Shown: positions 1 through 8,005, counted from the stretch's first letter. The stretch is DNA of 30,809 nt from an uncultured Eubacteriales bacterium (GCA_949286775.1 CASEDW010000163.1:1-30809), one strand, 5' to 3'. Notes: generated from the sequence alone by a model not told the origin. Translations and numbers: made by a program.

Positions 1-9
1 GGTTAAACC

Positions 10-1341
10 ATGGAAGAAGCTTTGATCAAAAGGATACTCCCTCACAGTGTCGAAGCTGAGCAGTCGGTGATAAGCTCGATGCTGATGGGCCAGGAAGCCA
101 TAGAGGTTGCGTCGGAAATATTGACGGGAGCGGATTTTTATCAGCATCAGTACGGACTGGTATTTGAGGCTATAGTTGAACTGTACAATGAGGGCAAGGC
201 GGTGGATCTTGTCACTTTGCAGAATCAGCTGCGCCAGAAAAATGTGCCGCCGGAAATTTCTGATATGGAATTTATAAGAGATCTCTTGAAAGTGCAGTCA
301 ACGTCTGTAAATGTGAAAGATTACGCTACGATCGTAAGCGAAAAAGCGCTTTTAAGAAAACTCATAAAGGCTACCGAAGAAGTGGAGAACGCGTGCTATC
401 TGAACAACGGCTCCGTTGAAGAGCTGCTGGATGAATCGGAAAGAAAGCTCTTTAAGCTGTTTCAGCAGAAAAATTCGGCTGAGTTTACGCCGATCAAAGA
501 TATTGTACTCGATACCCTTGGAACGATCGAAGAAGCTTCAAAGACAAAGGGCGGAATAACAGGTATTCCGACGGGATTTACTGATCTCGACTATAAAATG
601 TCAGGTTTGCAGAATTCTGATCTGATCATATTCGCCGCAAGACCGGCGATGGGAAAAACTTCTTTCGTACTCAATATAGCCGAACATATGGCGATCAAAG
701 AAAAAAAGTCAGTTGCGATCTTTTCTCTTGAGATGTCGAAGCAGCAGCTTGTAAACAGACTTTTCGCCATGAGGGCGCAGATAGATTCGATGACGCTTCG
801 AAACGGAACGCTTAAAGAAGACGAATGGGAAAGACTGATAGAGGCGGCTTCCGTGATAGGAGAATCAAAACTTTTGATAGATGATACTCCCAGTATTACA
901 GTGCGGGAACTCAGATCGAAATGCAGAAAATATCAGCTCGAACACGGACTTGACGTGGTAATGATCGACTACCTTCAGCTCATGCAGGGAGGCGGAAGAA
1001 GCTCTGACTCAAGGCAGCAGGAGATATCGGATATATCGAGATCTTTAAAAGTACTCGCGAGGGAGCTCAATGTGCCTGTAATCGCGCTTTCGCAGCTGAG
1101 CCGAGCTGTAGAAAGCAGAACGGATCACAGACCGGTACTTTCTGATTTGCGAGAGTCGGGAGCGATAGAGCAGGACGCGGATATCGTAATGTTCCTTTAC
1201 CGAGACGAAGTATATCATAAGGATACTGACTTAAAGGGCATCGGCGAAGTAATAATCGCTAAACAGCGCCACGGCCCGATCGGAACAGTGCAGCTCGCGT
1301 GGCTGGGCGATTACACGAAGTTCGCAAACCTCGAAAAATAA
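10..1341 (+). CDS. dnaB: Replicative DNA helicase DnaB
   Basis: Hexameric 5'-3' helicase that unwinds DNA at the replication fork and binds primase (family knowledge). The 443-aa length is normal. The N-terminal DnaB domain begins LPHSVEAEQSVISSML near residue 10. The RecA-like C-terminal domain has Walker A RPAMGKTS (Lys216), Walker B VVMIDYLQLM near residue 320 and the typical DLRESGAIEQDADIV stretch near residue 380. The ATG at 10 is the earliest possible start because an in-frame TAA lies at 4-6; the ribosome binding site is mostly outside the window. Upstream context is not visible. The gene ends at a strong hairpin terminator, so it is probably the last gene of its operon. Identification is secure. 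Confidence 0.97.
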   Translation: MEEALIKRILPHSVEAEQSVISSMLMGQEAIEVASEILTGADFYQHQYGLVFEAIVELYNEGKAVDLVTLQNQLRQKNVPPEISDMEFIRDLLKVQSTSVNVKDYATIVSEKALLRKLIKATEEVENACYLNNGSVEELLDESERKLFKLFQQKNSAEFTPIKDIVLDTLGTIEEASKTKGGITGIPTGFTDLDYKMSGLQNSDLIIFAARPAMGKTSFVLNIAEHMAIKEKKSVAIFSLEMSKQQLVNRLFAMRAQIDSMTLRNGTLKEDEWERLIEAASVIGESKLLIDDTPSITVRELRSKCRKYQLEHGLDVVMIDYLQLMQGGGRSSDSRQQEISDISRSLKVLARELNVPVIALSQLSRAVESRTDHRPVLSDLRESGAIEQDADIVMFLYRDEVYHKDTDLKGIGEVIIAKQRHGPIGTVQLAWLGDYTKFANLEK

Positions 1342-1373
1342 AAAAAGAACCATCACCGATGGTTCTTTTTTTA
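1341..1373. terminator. Bidirectional terminator between dnaB and the ferredoxin gene
   Basis: An 8-bp perfect stem (GAACCATC 1347-1354, GATGGTTC 1358-1365) with a 3-nt loop has A6 before it and T7 after it, so it reads as an intrinsic terminator on both strands. It sits 2 bp after the dnaB stop and 14 bp past the ferredoxin stop, serving the convergent pair. Confidence 0.9.
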
Positions 1374-1386
1374 TTCATTCATTTAA

Positions 1387-1557
1387 TTAAGCCTCTGAAA
1401 TTGCTCCTACAGGACATGATCCTTCGCAAGCACCGCAGTCGATGCAAGAATCAGCGTCGATAACATATTTTGTATCGCCAGCTTCGATAGCACCTACAGG
1501 GCAATCGCCTGCACATGTTCCGCAAGATACGCAATCATCTGAAATTACACGTGGCAT
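1387..1557 (-). CDS. Small 2[4Fe-4S] ferredoxin
   Basis: A 56-aa clostridial-type ferredoxin: a soluble one-electron carrier used by enzymes such as pyruvate:ferredoxin oxidoreductase and hydrogenase (family knowledge). The sequence MPRVISDDCVSCGTCAGDCP starts the first cluster motif CxxCxxCxxxCP; the second is CIDCGACEGSCP near residue 37. Each motif is followed by VGAI, showing the internal duplication of the family. All eight cluster cysteines are present. The start is fixed by AAGGAGG at 1567-1573, 9 nt upstream. The gene stands alone, convergent to dnaB, with its own promoter, as expected for a highly expressed carrier. Confidence 0.95.
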   Translation of the reverse strand: MPRVISDDCVSCGTCAGDCPVGAIEAGDTKYVIDADSCIDCGACEGSCPVGAISEA

Positions 1558-1587
1558 AGTTAAGTTCCTCCTTGTAGAATAATCATG

Positions 1588-1617
1588 ATTATAAGGGGCT
1601 CTTCTTGAACCCTTTAA
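1588..1617 (-). promoter_or_regulatory. Probable sigma-A promoter of the ferredoxin gene
   Basis: On the minus strand a perfect -10 TATAAT lies at 1588-1593 and a weak -35 TTAAAG at 1612-1617, with an 18-bp spacer. Transcription would start near 1581, giving a short leader that carries the AAGGAGG site. Confidence 0.6.
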
Positions 1618-1665
1618 GGTATTTTAATACATTTAATATCCGAATACAAGCACTAAAAGGAATAT

Positions 1666-1693
1666 TTGAAAATATTACAAAGTATAGTATAAT
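1666..1693 (+). promoter_or_regulatory. Promoter of the RluA-family gene; start point falls on the ATG
   Basis: The -35 TTGAAA (1666-1671) and -10 TATAAT (1688-1693) are separated by 16 bp. A start 7 nt downstream of the -10 is position 1700, the A of the start codon. No Shine-Dalgarno sequence precedes that ATG, so the transcript would be leaderless. Confidence 0.65.
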
Positions 1694-1699
1694 AGGCAA

Positions 1700-2383
1700 A
1701 TGAATATTTCACGGGTAAAAGAACAGGTTAATATAATAGAAGAAACTCCTGATTTTCTGGTGGTTTACAAGCCGGCAGGCCTTGCCGTAGAGAGCAGATC
1801 GCTTACAGAACCGGATCTTGAGCACTACCTTAAGAATCGCAATAAAAAAGAAAATTATCTCGCGATCATAAACAGGATAGATCAGACGGTGGAAGGCCTT
1901 GTGCTCTTCGCTAAAACTAAAAGTGCGGCATCATGTCTTTCAGCGCAGTTAAATGACCATACTATAAAAAAGGTATACCTTGCCGTGACAGACGGCGTTC
2001 CACCTGAAAAGGAGATGAAACTGGAAGATTATCTTTTAAGAGACGGAAAAACAAATACGTCGAGGATCGTGCAAAAAGGAACTCCGAACGCGAAGCTGGC
2101 CAGCTTAAATCTTAAATGTCTCGCGACGGCAGGAAAAAGAAGTCTTCTTGAAATAGAGCTTCATACCGGAAGACATCATCAGATAAGAGTGCAGCTTTCA
2201 GGCGCGGGCTTTCCGATAACCGGCGACAGAAAGTACAATAAAAATATAAGTGAATATCGTTTTCCGGGACTTTGCTCTTACAAACTTGAATTTAAAGATC
2301 CGCGAAGCAAAAATAAGCTTAGCTTTAAAGCAATGCCAAAAGGCCGGGCATTTGAAGAATTTATGGAGTTTATCGAAACATGA
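1700..2383 (+). CDS. RluA/YfaP-type RNA pseudouridine synthase
   Basis: Isomerises uridine to pseudouridine in rRNA or tRNA; the target cannot be read from the sequence. The 227-aa length fits a catalytic domain without the N-terminal S4 domain. Visible motifs are VVYKPAGL near residue 22, the catalytic block NRIDQTVEGLVLFAKT with the expected catalytic Asp61 (the usual form is HRLDxxTSG, so His and TSG are changed but Arg59 and Asp61 remain), and HTGRHHQIRVQL near residue 154. No other ATG, GTG or TTG would keep the conserved N-terminus, so the start at 1700 is accepted although it has no ribosome binding site. The stop overlaps the next gene by 4 bp (ATGA), indicating translational coupling. 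Confidence 0.9.
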   Translation: MNISRVKEQVNIIEETPDFLVVYKPAGLAVESRSLTEPDLEHYLKNRNKKENYLAIINRIDQTVEGLVLFAKTKSAASCLSAQLNDHTIKKVYLAVTDGVPPEKEMKLEDYLLRDGKTNTSRIVQKGTPNAKLASLNLKCLATAGKRSLLEIELHTGRHHQIRVQLSGAGFPITGDRKYNKNISEYRFPGLCSYKLEFKDPRSKNKLSFKAMPKGRAFEEFMEFIET

Positions 2384-4830
2384 AAAAAATCATAATCAGA
2401 ATAGCCATACTGTTTGGAGTATTCCTTGCGAGTCTTGTGACGTTTATGTTTTTGCTGAATCACAGGCAGGTGGAAAGCGCCGCAAATATGGCGCAGCCAA
2501 AGCTGCCGCTTTTATATATGAAGCAGGCTGACGTGACCACAAACAGGATGTACGGATACAGGCAGGACGTCAATGAATTTACGATGAGAGAGTCGCTGAC
2601 GCTGCTTCCGGTGGACAGAAATCTTTCAATAGAGATACAGCCCTATGAAAATGAGATAAAATCGATAACTTATCAGGTGACGTCCCTTGAAGACGGTTCT
2701 GTCATTGAAAATGGAAATATAAAAGTCGTAAGCAACACGGACGGAAACATGACTGCCGATTTTCATATTGAAAATCCGATTGCCATGGGCCAGGAATATA
2801 TGCTCAAGTTTACGGTTGATATAAATGAGCAAAATGACATTAATTATTATACGAGGATAGTTCAGAGAACAGGCCAGAATTTAAGCTGGTACTTAAGCTA
2901 TGCGGACGCGTTTTATCAAAATTGTCTGAGCGGCAACATGACAGACGAGATGATATCGCAGCTTGAGACGGAAAGTTCCTCGGTAAACAGCAGCCTGCAT
3001 TTTGTTACGCTTAAATCAGACAAAGAGCAGATAGCATGGGGAGAGCTTTCGCCGACTCTTGAAAAGAGAGCCGTTCCTACGATACTCGAGATCAATGAAA
3101 CGACGGTAAGCCTTAAACTTGCCTATATAATTTCGGCTGAAAATGAAGAAGGCGGCAAAGAGTACTATACGGTATCGGAATTTTATCGAATGAGAAAAGC
3201 CCAGGATCAGGTCGTGCTTCTTGATTTCGAAAGAACGGTAACTCAGTTTTTCAACGGAAATCTTCCGGTGCAGACAGAGGATGGACTTAATCTTGGAATC
3301 ACAAGCAAAGACGTTGATTTTGTAACAAACGATGAAGCCGACATCGCGGCGTTTGTACAGGCGGGAGAGCTTTGGCTGTATAACCGCTCATTAAATAAAG
3401 TCACAAGGATATTCAGCTACGCAGGCGACAACCACTTGGACGACAGGACAAATAATCTGTCATACAATATTTCCGTTTCGTCAGTAGCTGAAAACGGCGA
3501 CACGTCGTTTATAGTTTACGGATACAGGACGGCGGGCGCAAGAGAAGGAACAGTCGGAATAAGCGTTTACAAGTATTATGCCGGCGACAATACGACAAAA
3601 GAGGAACTGTTCATACCGATAAGGGACGCATACCAGTTCGCCGATCAGGGACTGTCGCGCCTTAGTTTTGTCAACAGCAAAGACAGCTGCTTCATGTACT
3701 ATGACAATACGATTTATTCGATAAGGCTTGAAGACAGAGACGTAAGCATACTTCAGGATGAACTTGACTGGCAGACCGTTTCGGTGTCAAATTCCCAGAT
3801 GCTTGTTGCGTGGAATGACGGAGAAAACAATCAGCTGTCCACGGAAATAAACGAACTCAATCTCGAAACGGGTGAGACTGTTACCATAGAAGCTCCGCAG
3901 GGCGATTATATTAAAGCCCTCGGATATATGGGAGAGGACATAATTTACGGACTCGCCCATTCAGCCGACTGTTATACGGACATCACGGGGAACGCTGTAT
4001 TTCCTATGTACAGGATCTGCATAAAAACTCCGGAGGGAGAGATCGCAGAAGAATACAATATAGAAAATACTTACGTTACAGACATCTCGGTAGAAGCTAA
4101 CCTGATTATTTTAAAACGCGTTTCAAATGCCGACGGAAGGATGAAACAGATAGGCGACGATCAGCTTATACATTACGCTCCGCAGCAGACAAAAGCGGCT
4201 GATATGTCTCTTACTGTAACTGAAAGACAGGGAACCCAGGTGCATCTGACATTTGCCGCGTGGGGAGAGAACTCAAATCTCCTGTCGCTGAATACGAGAT
4301 ACCCTTCCGAATCAGATGAAAATATTCTGAATATAGAAGAGATGAATTACGGCAGAGATTATTATTTCGTATATGCGAAAGGCGAATTATACGCGTTGTA
4401 TACCCAGATAAACAGAGCGATACAGGCCGCGGATAACTCTGTGGGAGTAGTTTTAAATGGCAGACAGCAGTATCTTTGGGAAAGAGGAAATACTGCGACA
4501 ACGGCGATGATAGACACAGCCCAGATACCGCAGGGACTTTTAAGCGCGCCTATCGAAGAAGAAGCTGTTGCGCAGGCGCTGCCGGAGGGTTATAATGTAT
4601 GGAATCTGAGCGGATGTTCGCTCGATTCGATTCAGTATCAGATCAGCAACGGCTATTGCGTCATAGGACAGTGGTCTGATACGGAAAACAAACTTATCGT
4701 CGGATATGACCAGTTTAATATCTGGCTTTACGATAGCGCGACCGGGGAAGCGTATGCCGTAGCGTTTGAAGACGCCGAGGCGGCGTTCGGTTCATGCGGA
4801 AATATGTTCATAAGTTATCATGAGAGTTAG
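2380..4830 (+). CDS. Large membrane-anchored extracellular protein, propeller-like core and degenerate C39-like tail
   Basis: Function unknown. The 816-aa protein begins MKKIIIRIA followed by one hydrophobic helix (residues 5-27), either an uncleaved signal anchor or a signal peptide; the rest is soluble and presumably outside. Residues 320-600 alternate short beta-like strands (for example GELWLYN, NTIYSIRL), which suggests a beta-propeller by inference only. Residues 738-816 (CSLDSIQYQIS, LIVGYDQFNIWLYD, GNMFISY) resemble the second half of a papain-like C39 peptidase fold. The His expected before the IVGYD segment is absent and no N-terminal CGP-type cysteine motif is seen, so a peptidase is unlikely. 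It overlaps the pseudouridine synthase gene by 4 bp and lies 14 bp before asnS. I recall similar proteins in Lachnospiraceae, unnamed. Confidence 0.75.
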   Translation: MKKIIIRIAILFGVFLASLVTFMFLLNHRQVESAANMAQPKLPLLYMKQADVTTNRMYGYRQDVNEFTMRESLTLLPVDRNLSIEIQPYENEIKSITYQVTSLEDGSVIENGNIKVVSNTDGNMTADFHIENPIAMGQEYMLKFTVDINEQNDINYYTRIVQRTGQNLSWYLSYADAFYQNCLSGNMTDEMISQLETESSSVNSSLHFVTLKSDKEQIAWGELSPTLEKRAVPTILEINETTVSLKLAYIISAENEEGGKEYYTVSEFYRMRKAQDQVVLLDFERTVTQFFNGNLPVQTEDGLNLGITSKDVDFVTNDEADIAAFVQAGELWLYNRSLNKVTRIFSYAGDNHLDDRTNNLSYNISVSSVAENGDTSFIVYGYRTAGAREGTVGISVYKYYAGDNTTKEELFIPIRDAYQFADQGLSRLSFVNSKDSCFMYYDNTIYSIRLEDRDVSILQDELDWQTVSVSNSQMLVAWNDGENNQLSTEINELNLETGETVTIEAPQGDYIKALGYMGEDIIYGLAHSADCYTDITGNAVFPMYRICIKTPEGEIAEEYNIENTYVTDISVEANLIILKRVSNADGRMKQIGDDQLIHYAPQQTKAADMSLTVTERQGTQVHLTFAAWGENSNLLSLNTRYPSESDENILNIEEMNYGRDYYFVYAKGELYALYTQINRAIQAADNSVGVVLNGRQQYLWERGNTATTAMIDTAQIPQGLLSAPIEEEAVAQALPEGYNVWNLSGCSLDSIQYQISNGYCVIGQWSDTENKLIVGYDQFNIWLYDSATGEAYAVAFEDAEAAFGSCGNMFISYHES

Positions 4831-4844
4831 AAAAGGGGAGGATT

Positions 4845-6239
4845 ATGGAAAAATTAATTACAGTAAAAGAACTTTACAAAGACAGTGAGAAATATATAGA
4901 CAAAGATATCGCTGTCGGCGGATGGGTAAGAAGCGTAAGAGATTCAAAAACATTCGGATTTATCGTTCTTCACGACGGAACAGCATTTAACACGCTTCAG
5001 ATAGTATACGGCGACGCTCTTGAAAACTTTAAAGAGATATCATCTTTAAATGTCGGCGCTTCGATCATCGTCAGGGGAACTCTTGTGGCGACCCCGCAGG
5101 CAAAACAGCCTTTTGAAATACAGGCTAAGGAGATTACGATAGAAGGACTGTCAACTCCTGATTACCCTATCCAGAAGAAAAGACAGACTCTTGAGTATTT
5201 GAGAGATTATCTTCATCTTCGTCCGAGAACAAATACATTCCAGGCCGTATTCCGCGTAAGATCTGTTACGGCGTATCTCATTCATCAGTTCTTCCAGGAG
5301 AGAGGTTTTGTATATGTTCATACGCCTATCCTTACGGGAAGCGACTGTGAAGGCGCAGGAGAAATGTTCCAGGTTACGACTATGGATTTAAACAATGTGC
5401 CGAAGACAGAGGACGGCGCCGTAGATTATTCAAAGGATTTCTATGGAAAACCTGTAAACCTTACGGTATCCGGACAGCTCAACGTTGAAGCATATGCCCA
5501 GGCATTTAGAAGCGTATATACATTCGGACCTACATTCCGTGCTGAAAACTCCAACACGACACGTCATGCGGCTGAGTTCTGGATGATCGAGCCTGAGATC
5601 TCATTTGCCGATCTTGAGGATGATATGGAGCTTGCTGAAGCGATGCTTAAATATGTTATCGGTGGAGTCCTTGAACGCTGTCCTGAAGAGATGAACTTCT
5701 TTAACAGCTTTATCGATAAAGGACTTATCGACAGACTTAAGAATGTAGTCGAATCTGAATTCGGACGCATAACATATACTGAAGCTATCGAGATTCTTGA
5801 GAAGAACAACGACAACTTTGAGTACAAAGTAAAATGGGGCGACGATCTTCAGACTGAGCATGAGAGATACCTTACGGAGCAGGTGTTCAAACGCCCTGTA
5901 TTCGTAACTGATTATCCGAAGGAGATCAAAGCCTTCTATATGAAACAGAACCCTGACGGAAAGACTGTCGCTGCCGTTGACTGCCTCGTGCCGGGAATCG
6001 GCGAGATCATCGGCGGAAGCCAGCGAGAGGACGATCTTGAGAAGCTTAAAACACGTATGGCCGAGATGGGACTTAAGGAAGAAGACTACGGCTTCTATAC
6101 AGACCTCAGAAAATACGGTACGACGCGTCATGCGGGCTTCGGACTCGGATTTGAAAGATGCATCATGTATCTTACGGGAATGAAAAACATCAGAGACGTA
6201 CTTCCGTTCCCGAGAACAGTAGGCAACTGCCAGTTATAA
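4845..6239 (+). CDS. asnS: Asparaginyl-tRNA synthetase
   Basis: Charges tRNA-Asn with asparagine in the cytoplasm. The 464-aa class IIb enzyme has an N-terminal OB-fold anticodon-binding domain (VGGWVRSVRDSKTFGFIVLH, residues 23-42), motif 2 FRAENSNTTRHAAEFWMIEP beginning at Phe231, and motif 3 GFGLGFERC at 431-439. It ends in the AsnRS-like PFPRTVGNCQL. This separates it from AspRS, which carries a large insertion and a different end. A strong AAAAGGGGAGG site stands just before the start. No T-box leader is seen in the 14-nt gap, so it relies on upstream transcription or a promoter inside the preceding gene. Confidence 0.97.
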   Translation: MEKLITVKELYKDSEKYIDKDIAVGGWVRSVRDSKTFGFIVLHDGTAFNTLQIVYGDALENFKEISSLNVGASIIVRGTLVATPQAKQPFEIQAKEITIEGLSTPDYPIQKKRQTLEYLRDYLHLRPRTNTFQAVFRVRSVTAYLIHQFFQERGFVYVHTPILTGSDCEGAGEMFQVTTMDLNNVPKTEDGAVDYSKDFYGKPVNLTVSGQLNVEAYAQAFRSVYTFGPTFRAENSNTTRHAAEFWMIEPEISFADLEDDMELAEAMLKYVIGGVLERCPEEMNFFNSFIDKGLIDRLKNVVESEFGRITYTEAIEILEKNNDNFEYKVKWGDDLQTEHERYLTEQVFKRPVFVTDYPKEIKAFYMKQNPDGKTVAAVDCLVPGIGEIIGGSQREDDLEKLKTRMAEMGLKEEDYGFYTDLRKYGTTRHAGFGLGFERCIMYLTGMKNIRDVLPFPRTVGNCQL

Positions 6240-6250
6240 TTTTAAATAAA

Positions 6251-6290
6251 AAATACTGCGGCAAGTTCAAAACTTGCCGCAGTATTTTTG
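6251..6290. terminator. Bidirectional terminator, asnS against the HNH gene
   Basis: A perfect 17-bp stem (6251-6267 with 6271-6287) and a 3-nt loop is followed by T5 on the + strand. On the minus strand it is followed by T6-A-T3. It ends the asnS unit and the minus-strand dgt/hisA/HNH unit, which converge here. Confidence 0.92.
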
Positions 6291-6324
6291 GTTTATGGAA
6301 AAGTTTGATTTGTTTGAAAAACAG

Positions 6325-6924
6325 TTATGAAAGCTGTATAAAAGCAAATTTATAAACAATAAAACAGACAAGGGCTGCCGCCCCAAGCAGGATTAAAAGG
6401 CGTAAAAAATTTCTGAATTTCCAGTAGCTTTCATGGCGGCCTCTTTTCGCACGTCTGATATAAGATTTATCATAGGCCTGGCTCTTTGTCTGATTGCATT
6501 TGGCGCAGCACAGAGCCAGGTTTTCTTCGCCGTTAATATCTATCCCTTTCCTGTCCAGCTGCTTTTGAAGCTTCGGGTCGCGTTTGACAGCAGCGATGCT
6601 GATTATATGATCGACGGTTATCTGACGCGTCTTTTTTCCGCAGTACCAGCAGCGGTATTTGCCGTTTGGAAGCGGAGGGTGTTCCCTTAAGAATTTAGCC
6701 CGGTAGGAGTAAGACCTGCCGAAGCGGTCTTCATAGATAAGACAGTCCACGCGTACTTTTTTGCACAGGCGTTTATAATAAGGAAGATCTTTTTCGTTGA
6801 CCTTAAGTCTGTATTTTTGCGCGCTGATCTGTCTTAAGTCGGGAAATGATTTAAACCACTTCTTTTTCGATTTGAAGAGCCCGTACTCGCGCGGGTGTAT
6901 TTCCAATATATACATTTTGTCCAT
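6325..6924 (-). CDS. Putative HNH endonuclease with a C-terminal membrane anchor
   Basis: The 199-aa protein has an HNH-type zinc/nuclease module: CxxC (Cys92, Cys95), ITVDHIISI with Asp105-His106, then ENLALCCAKCNQTKS with Cys140/Cys143 and Asn144. The two CxxC pairs and the DH and N residues fit an active beta-beta-alpha-metal fold. Residues 1-85 form a basic region I cannot assign. Residues 174-197 (FLRLLILLGAAALVCFIVYK) are strongly hydrophobic and preceded by many Arg/Lys, so the protein is probably tail-anchored with the nuclease in the cytoplasm; that is unusual for the fold. It follows hisA by 17 nt and is probably co-transcribed. No good ribosome binding site precedes the ATG at 6924 or the alternative ATG at 6915. 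Substrate unknown. Confidence 0.75.
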   Translation of the reverse strand: MDKMYILEIHPREYGLFKSKKKWFKSFPDLRQISAQKYRLKVNEKDLPYYKRLCKKVRVDCLIYEDRFGRSYSYRAKFLREHPPLPNGKYRCWYCGKKTRQITVDHIISIAAVKRDPKLQKQLDRKGIDINGEENLALCCAKCNQTKSQAYDKSYIRRAKRGRHESYWKFRNFLRLLILLGAAALVCFIVYKFAFIQLS

Positions 6925-6941
6925 AAAACAGTACCAGATGA

Positions 6942-7718
6942 CTATTCAGCGCATATTTGCAGGATTTTGTCGAGAGATAAATGGCCTCCGAACATATCAA
7001 GGGCGCTTCCTATCGTGACGTCAACTTTGTTTTTGCCGATTTCTTTAAGTCTGTAGAGATCATCGTAGCTTCCTACGCCTCCCGCGTATGTGGCCGGAAA
7101 ACCGTCTATGGAAGACATCATATCGACAATTTCCTCTTCGATGCCCGAAGCTTTCCCCTCAGCGTCTACGGCGTGAATCAGAAATTCAGCGCATGAGGAT
7201 GTGAGCATATTAAGCAGATCAGGCGTAAGAAAATAGTTTGTAAAATTCTGCCACCTGTCGGTTACTATATAATAATTGCCGTCTTTTTTGCGGCAGCTTA
7301 AATCGAGCACAAGGCGATCGCGTCCGACGGCTTTTTTCATTTTCTCCAGATTTTCCCGGTTAAATTCGCCTTTTGAAAACACATAAGATGTAACGATAAC
7401 GTGGCTCGCGCCGTTATTAAGGAAAAAGGCAGCGTTTTCGGGCGTGATACCTCCGCCGATCTGAAGCGCTCCCGGCCATTTTCTAAGGGCTGACAGGGCC
7501 TGATCAACGTCTTTATCATAATATTCAGACGATGTCGGATTTAAGAGAATTATATGGCCGCCTTTTAGATTCAGCTCTTTGTACATAGAGGCATAAAAAG
7601 CGCCGTTTTGATCAGAGACAAAGTTTTCAACGGCGCGATTTCCCGCGTCTTTCAGGCTGCCGCCGACGATCTGTTTAACCTGTCCGTTGTGTATATCGAT
7701 GCATGGACGAAATTTCAT
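6942..7718 (-). CDS. hisA: ProFAR isomerase HisA, eukaryotic (HIS6) type
   Basis: Fourth step of histidine synthesis: Amadori isomerisation of ProFAR to PRFAR, which HisF then consumes. The 258-aa TIM barrel begins MKFRPCIDIHNGQVKQIVGG, the signature of the eukaryotic-type isomerase (yeast HIS6, TIGR02129 type), not the bacterial pattern PAIDLKxGxVVRL. Catalytic aspartates are Asp8 and Asp139 (LVLDLSCRK). Phosphate-binding stretches are LQIGGGIT (residues 86-93) and TYAGGVGSYDDL near residue 215. AAGGAGT at 7725-7731 fixes the start. Bacterial hisA normally lies between hisH and hisF; here those genes are adjacent at 9497-10875 on the other strand and hisA stands apart with its own promoter and an HNH gene behind it. 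Confidence 0.9.
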   Translation of the reverse strand: MKFRPCIDIHNGQVKQIVGGSLKDAGNRAVENFVSDQNGAFYASMYKELNLKGGHIILLNPTSSEYYDKDVDQALSALRKWPGALQIGGGITPENAAFFLNNGASHVIVTSYVFSKGEFNRENLEKMKKAVGRDRLVLDLSCRKKDGNYYIVTDRWQNFTNYFLTPDLLNMLTSSCAEFLIHAVDAEGKASGIEEEIVDMMSSIDGFPATYAGGVGSYDDLYRLKEIGKNKVDVTIGSALDMFGGHLSLDKILQICAE

Positions 7719-7757
7719 AGTTTGACTCCTTACATGTGAATAGTTTTGAATAACAAT

Positions 7758-7787
7758 ATATCATTTACAAATAGCATATGTTGTCAA
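7758..7787 (-). promoter_or_regulatory. Candidate hisA promoter
   Basis: On the minus strand a perfect -35 TTGACA lies at 7782-7787. The best-spaced -10 is the weak TGATAT (7758-7763, 18-bp spacer); a better hexamer, TATATT (7755-7760), would need a 21-bp spacer. The ribosome binding site AAGGAGT follows at 7725-7731. Confidence 0.5.
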
Positions 7788-7927
7788 CCGCTGATTTAAA
7801 TTTCGGAGTGTTGAACAAAAATATCAATGTGGATTACAGATGTTTTAAACATGAGATTTCCACACGGAATGTGGAAAATGTGGAAAACACTGTTAAACCA
7901 AAGGCTGTGCGACAGTTAATTATGTGG

Positions 7928-8005
7928 ATAACATGGGGAAATTATGTGGAAAATGTGGAAAACAACAAAAATATTATAAAAATGATGATTTTCTCCCCAT
8001 GTTAT
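7928..8005. repeat. 12-bp inverted repeat around the second DnaA doublet
   Basis: ATAACATGGGGA (7928-7939) and its exact reverse complement TCCCCATGTTAT (7994-8005) flank 54 bp that contain the second DnaA-box doublet and the AT-rich tract. The left arm overlaps the last four bases of the consensus DnaA box. Confidence 0.85.

Noticed and set aside
2250..2531. 93-codon frame spanning the RluA-family/exported protein junction
   Set aside because: Out of frame with both coupled real genes; no support.
7868..7962. CRISPR-like or satellite repeat array
   Set aside because: The repeat unit is 9 bp, matches the DnaA box and has no regular spacers or cas genes.
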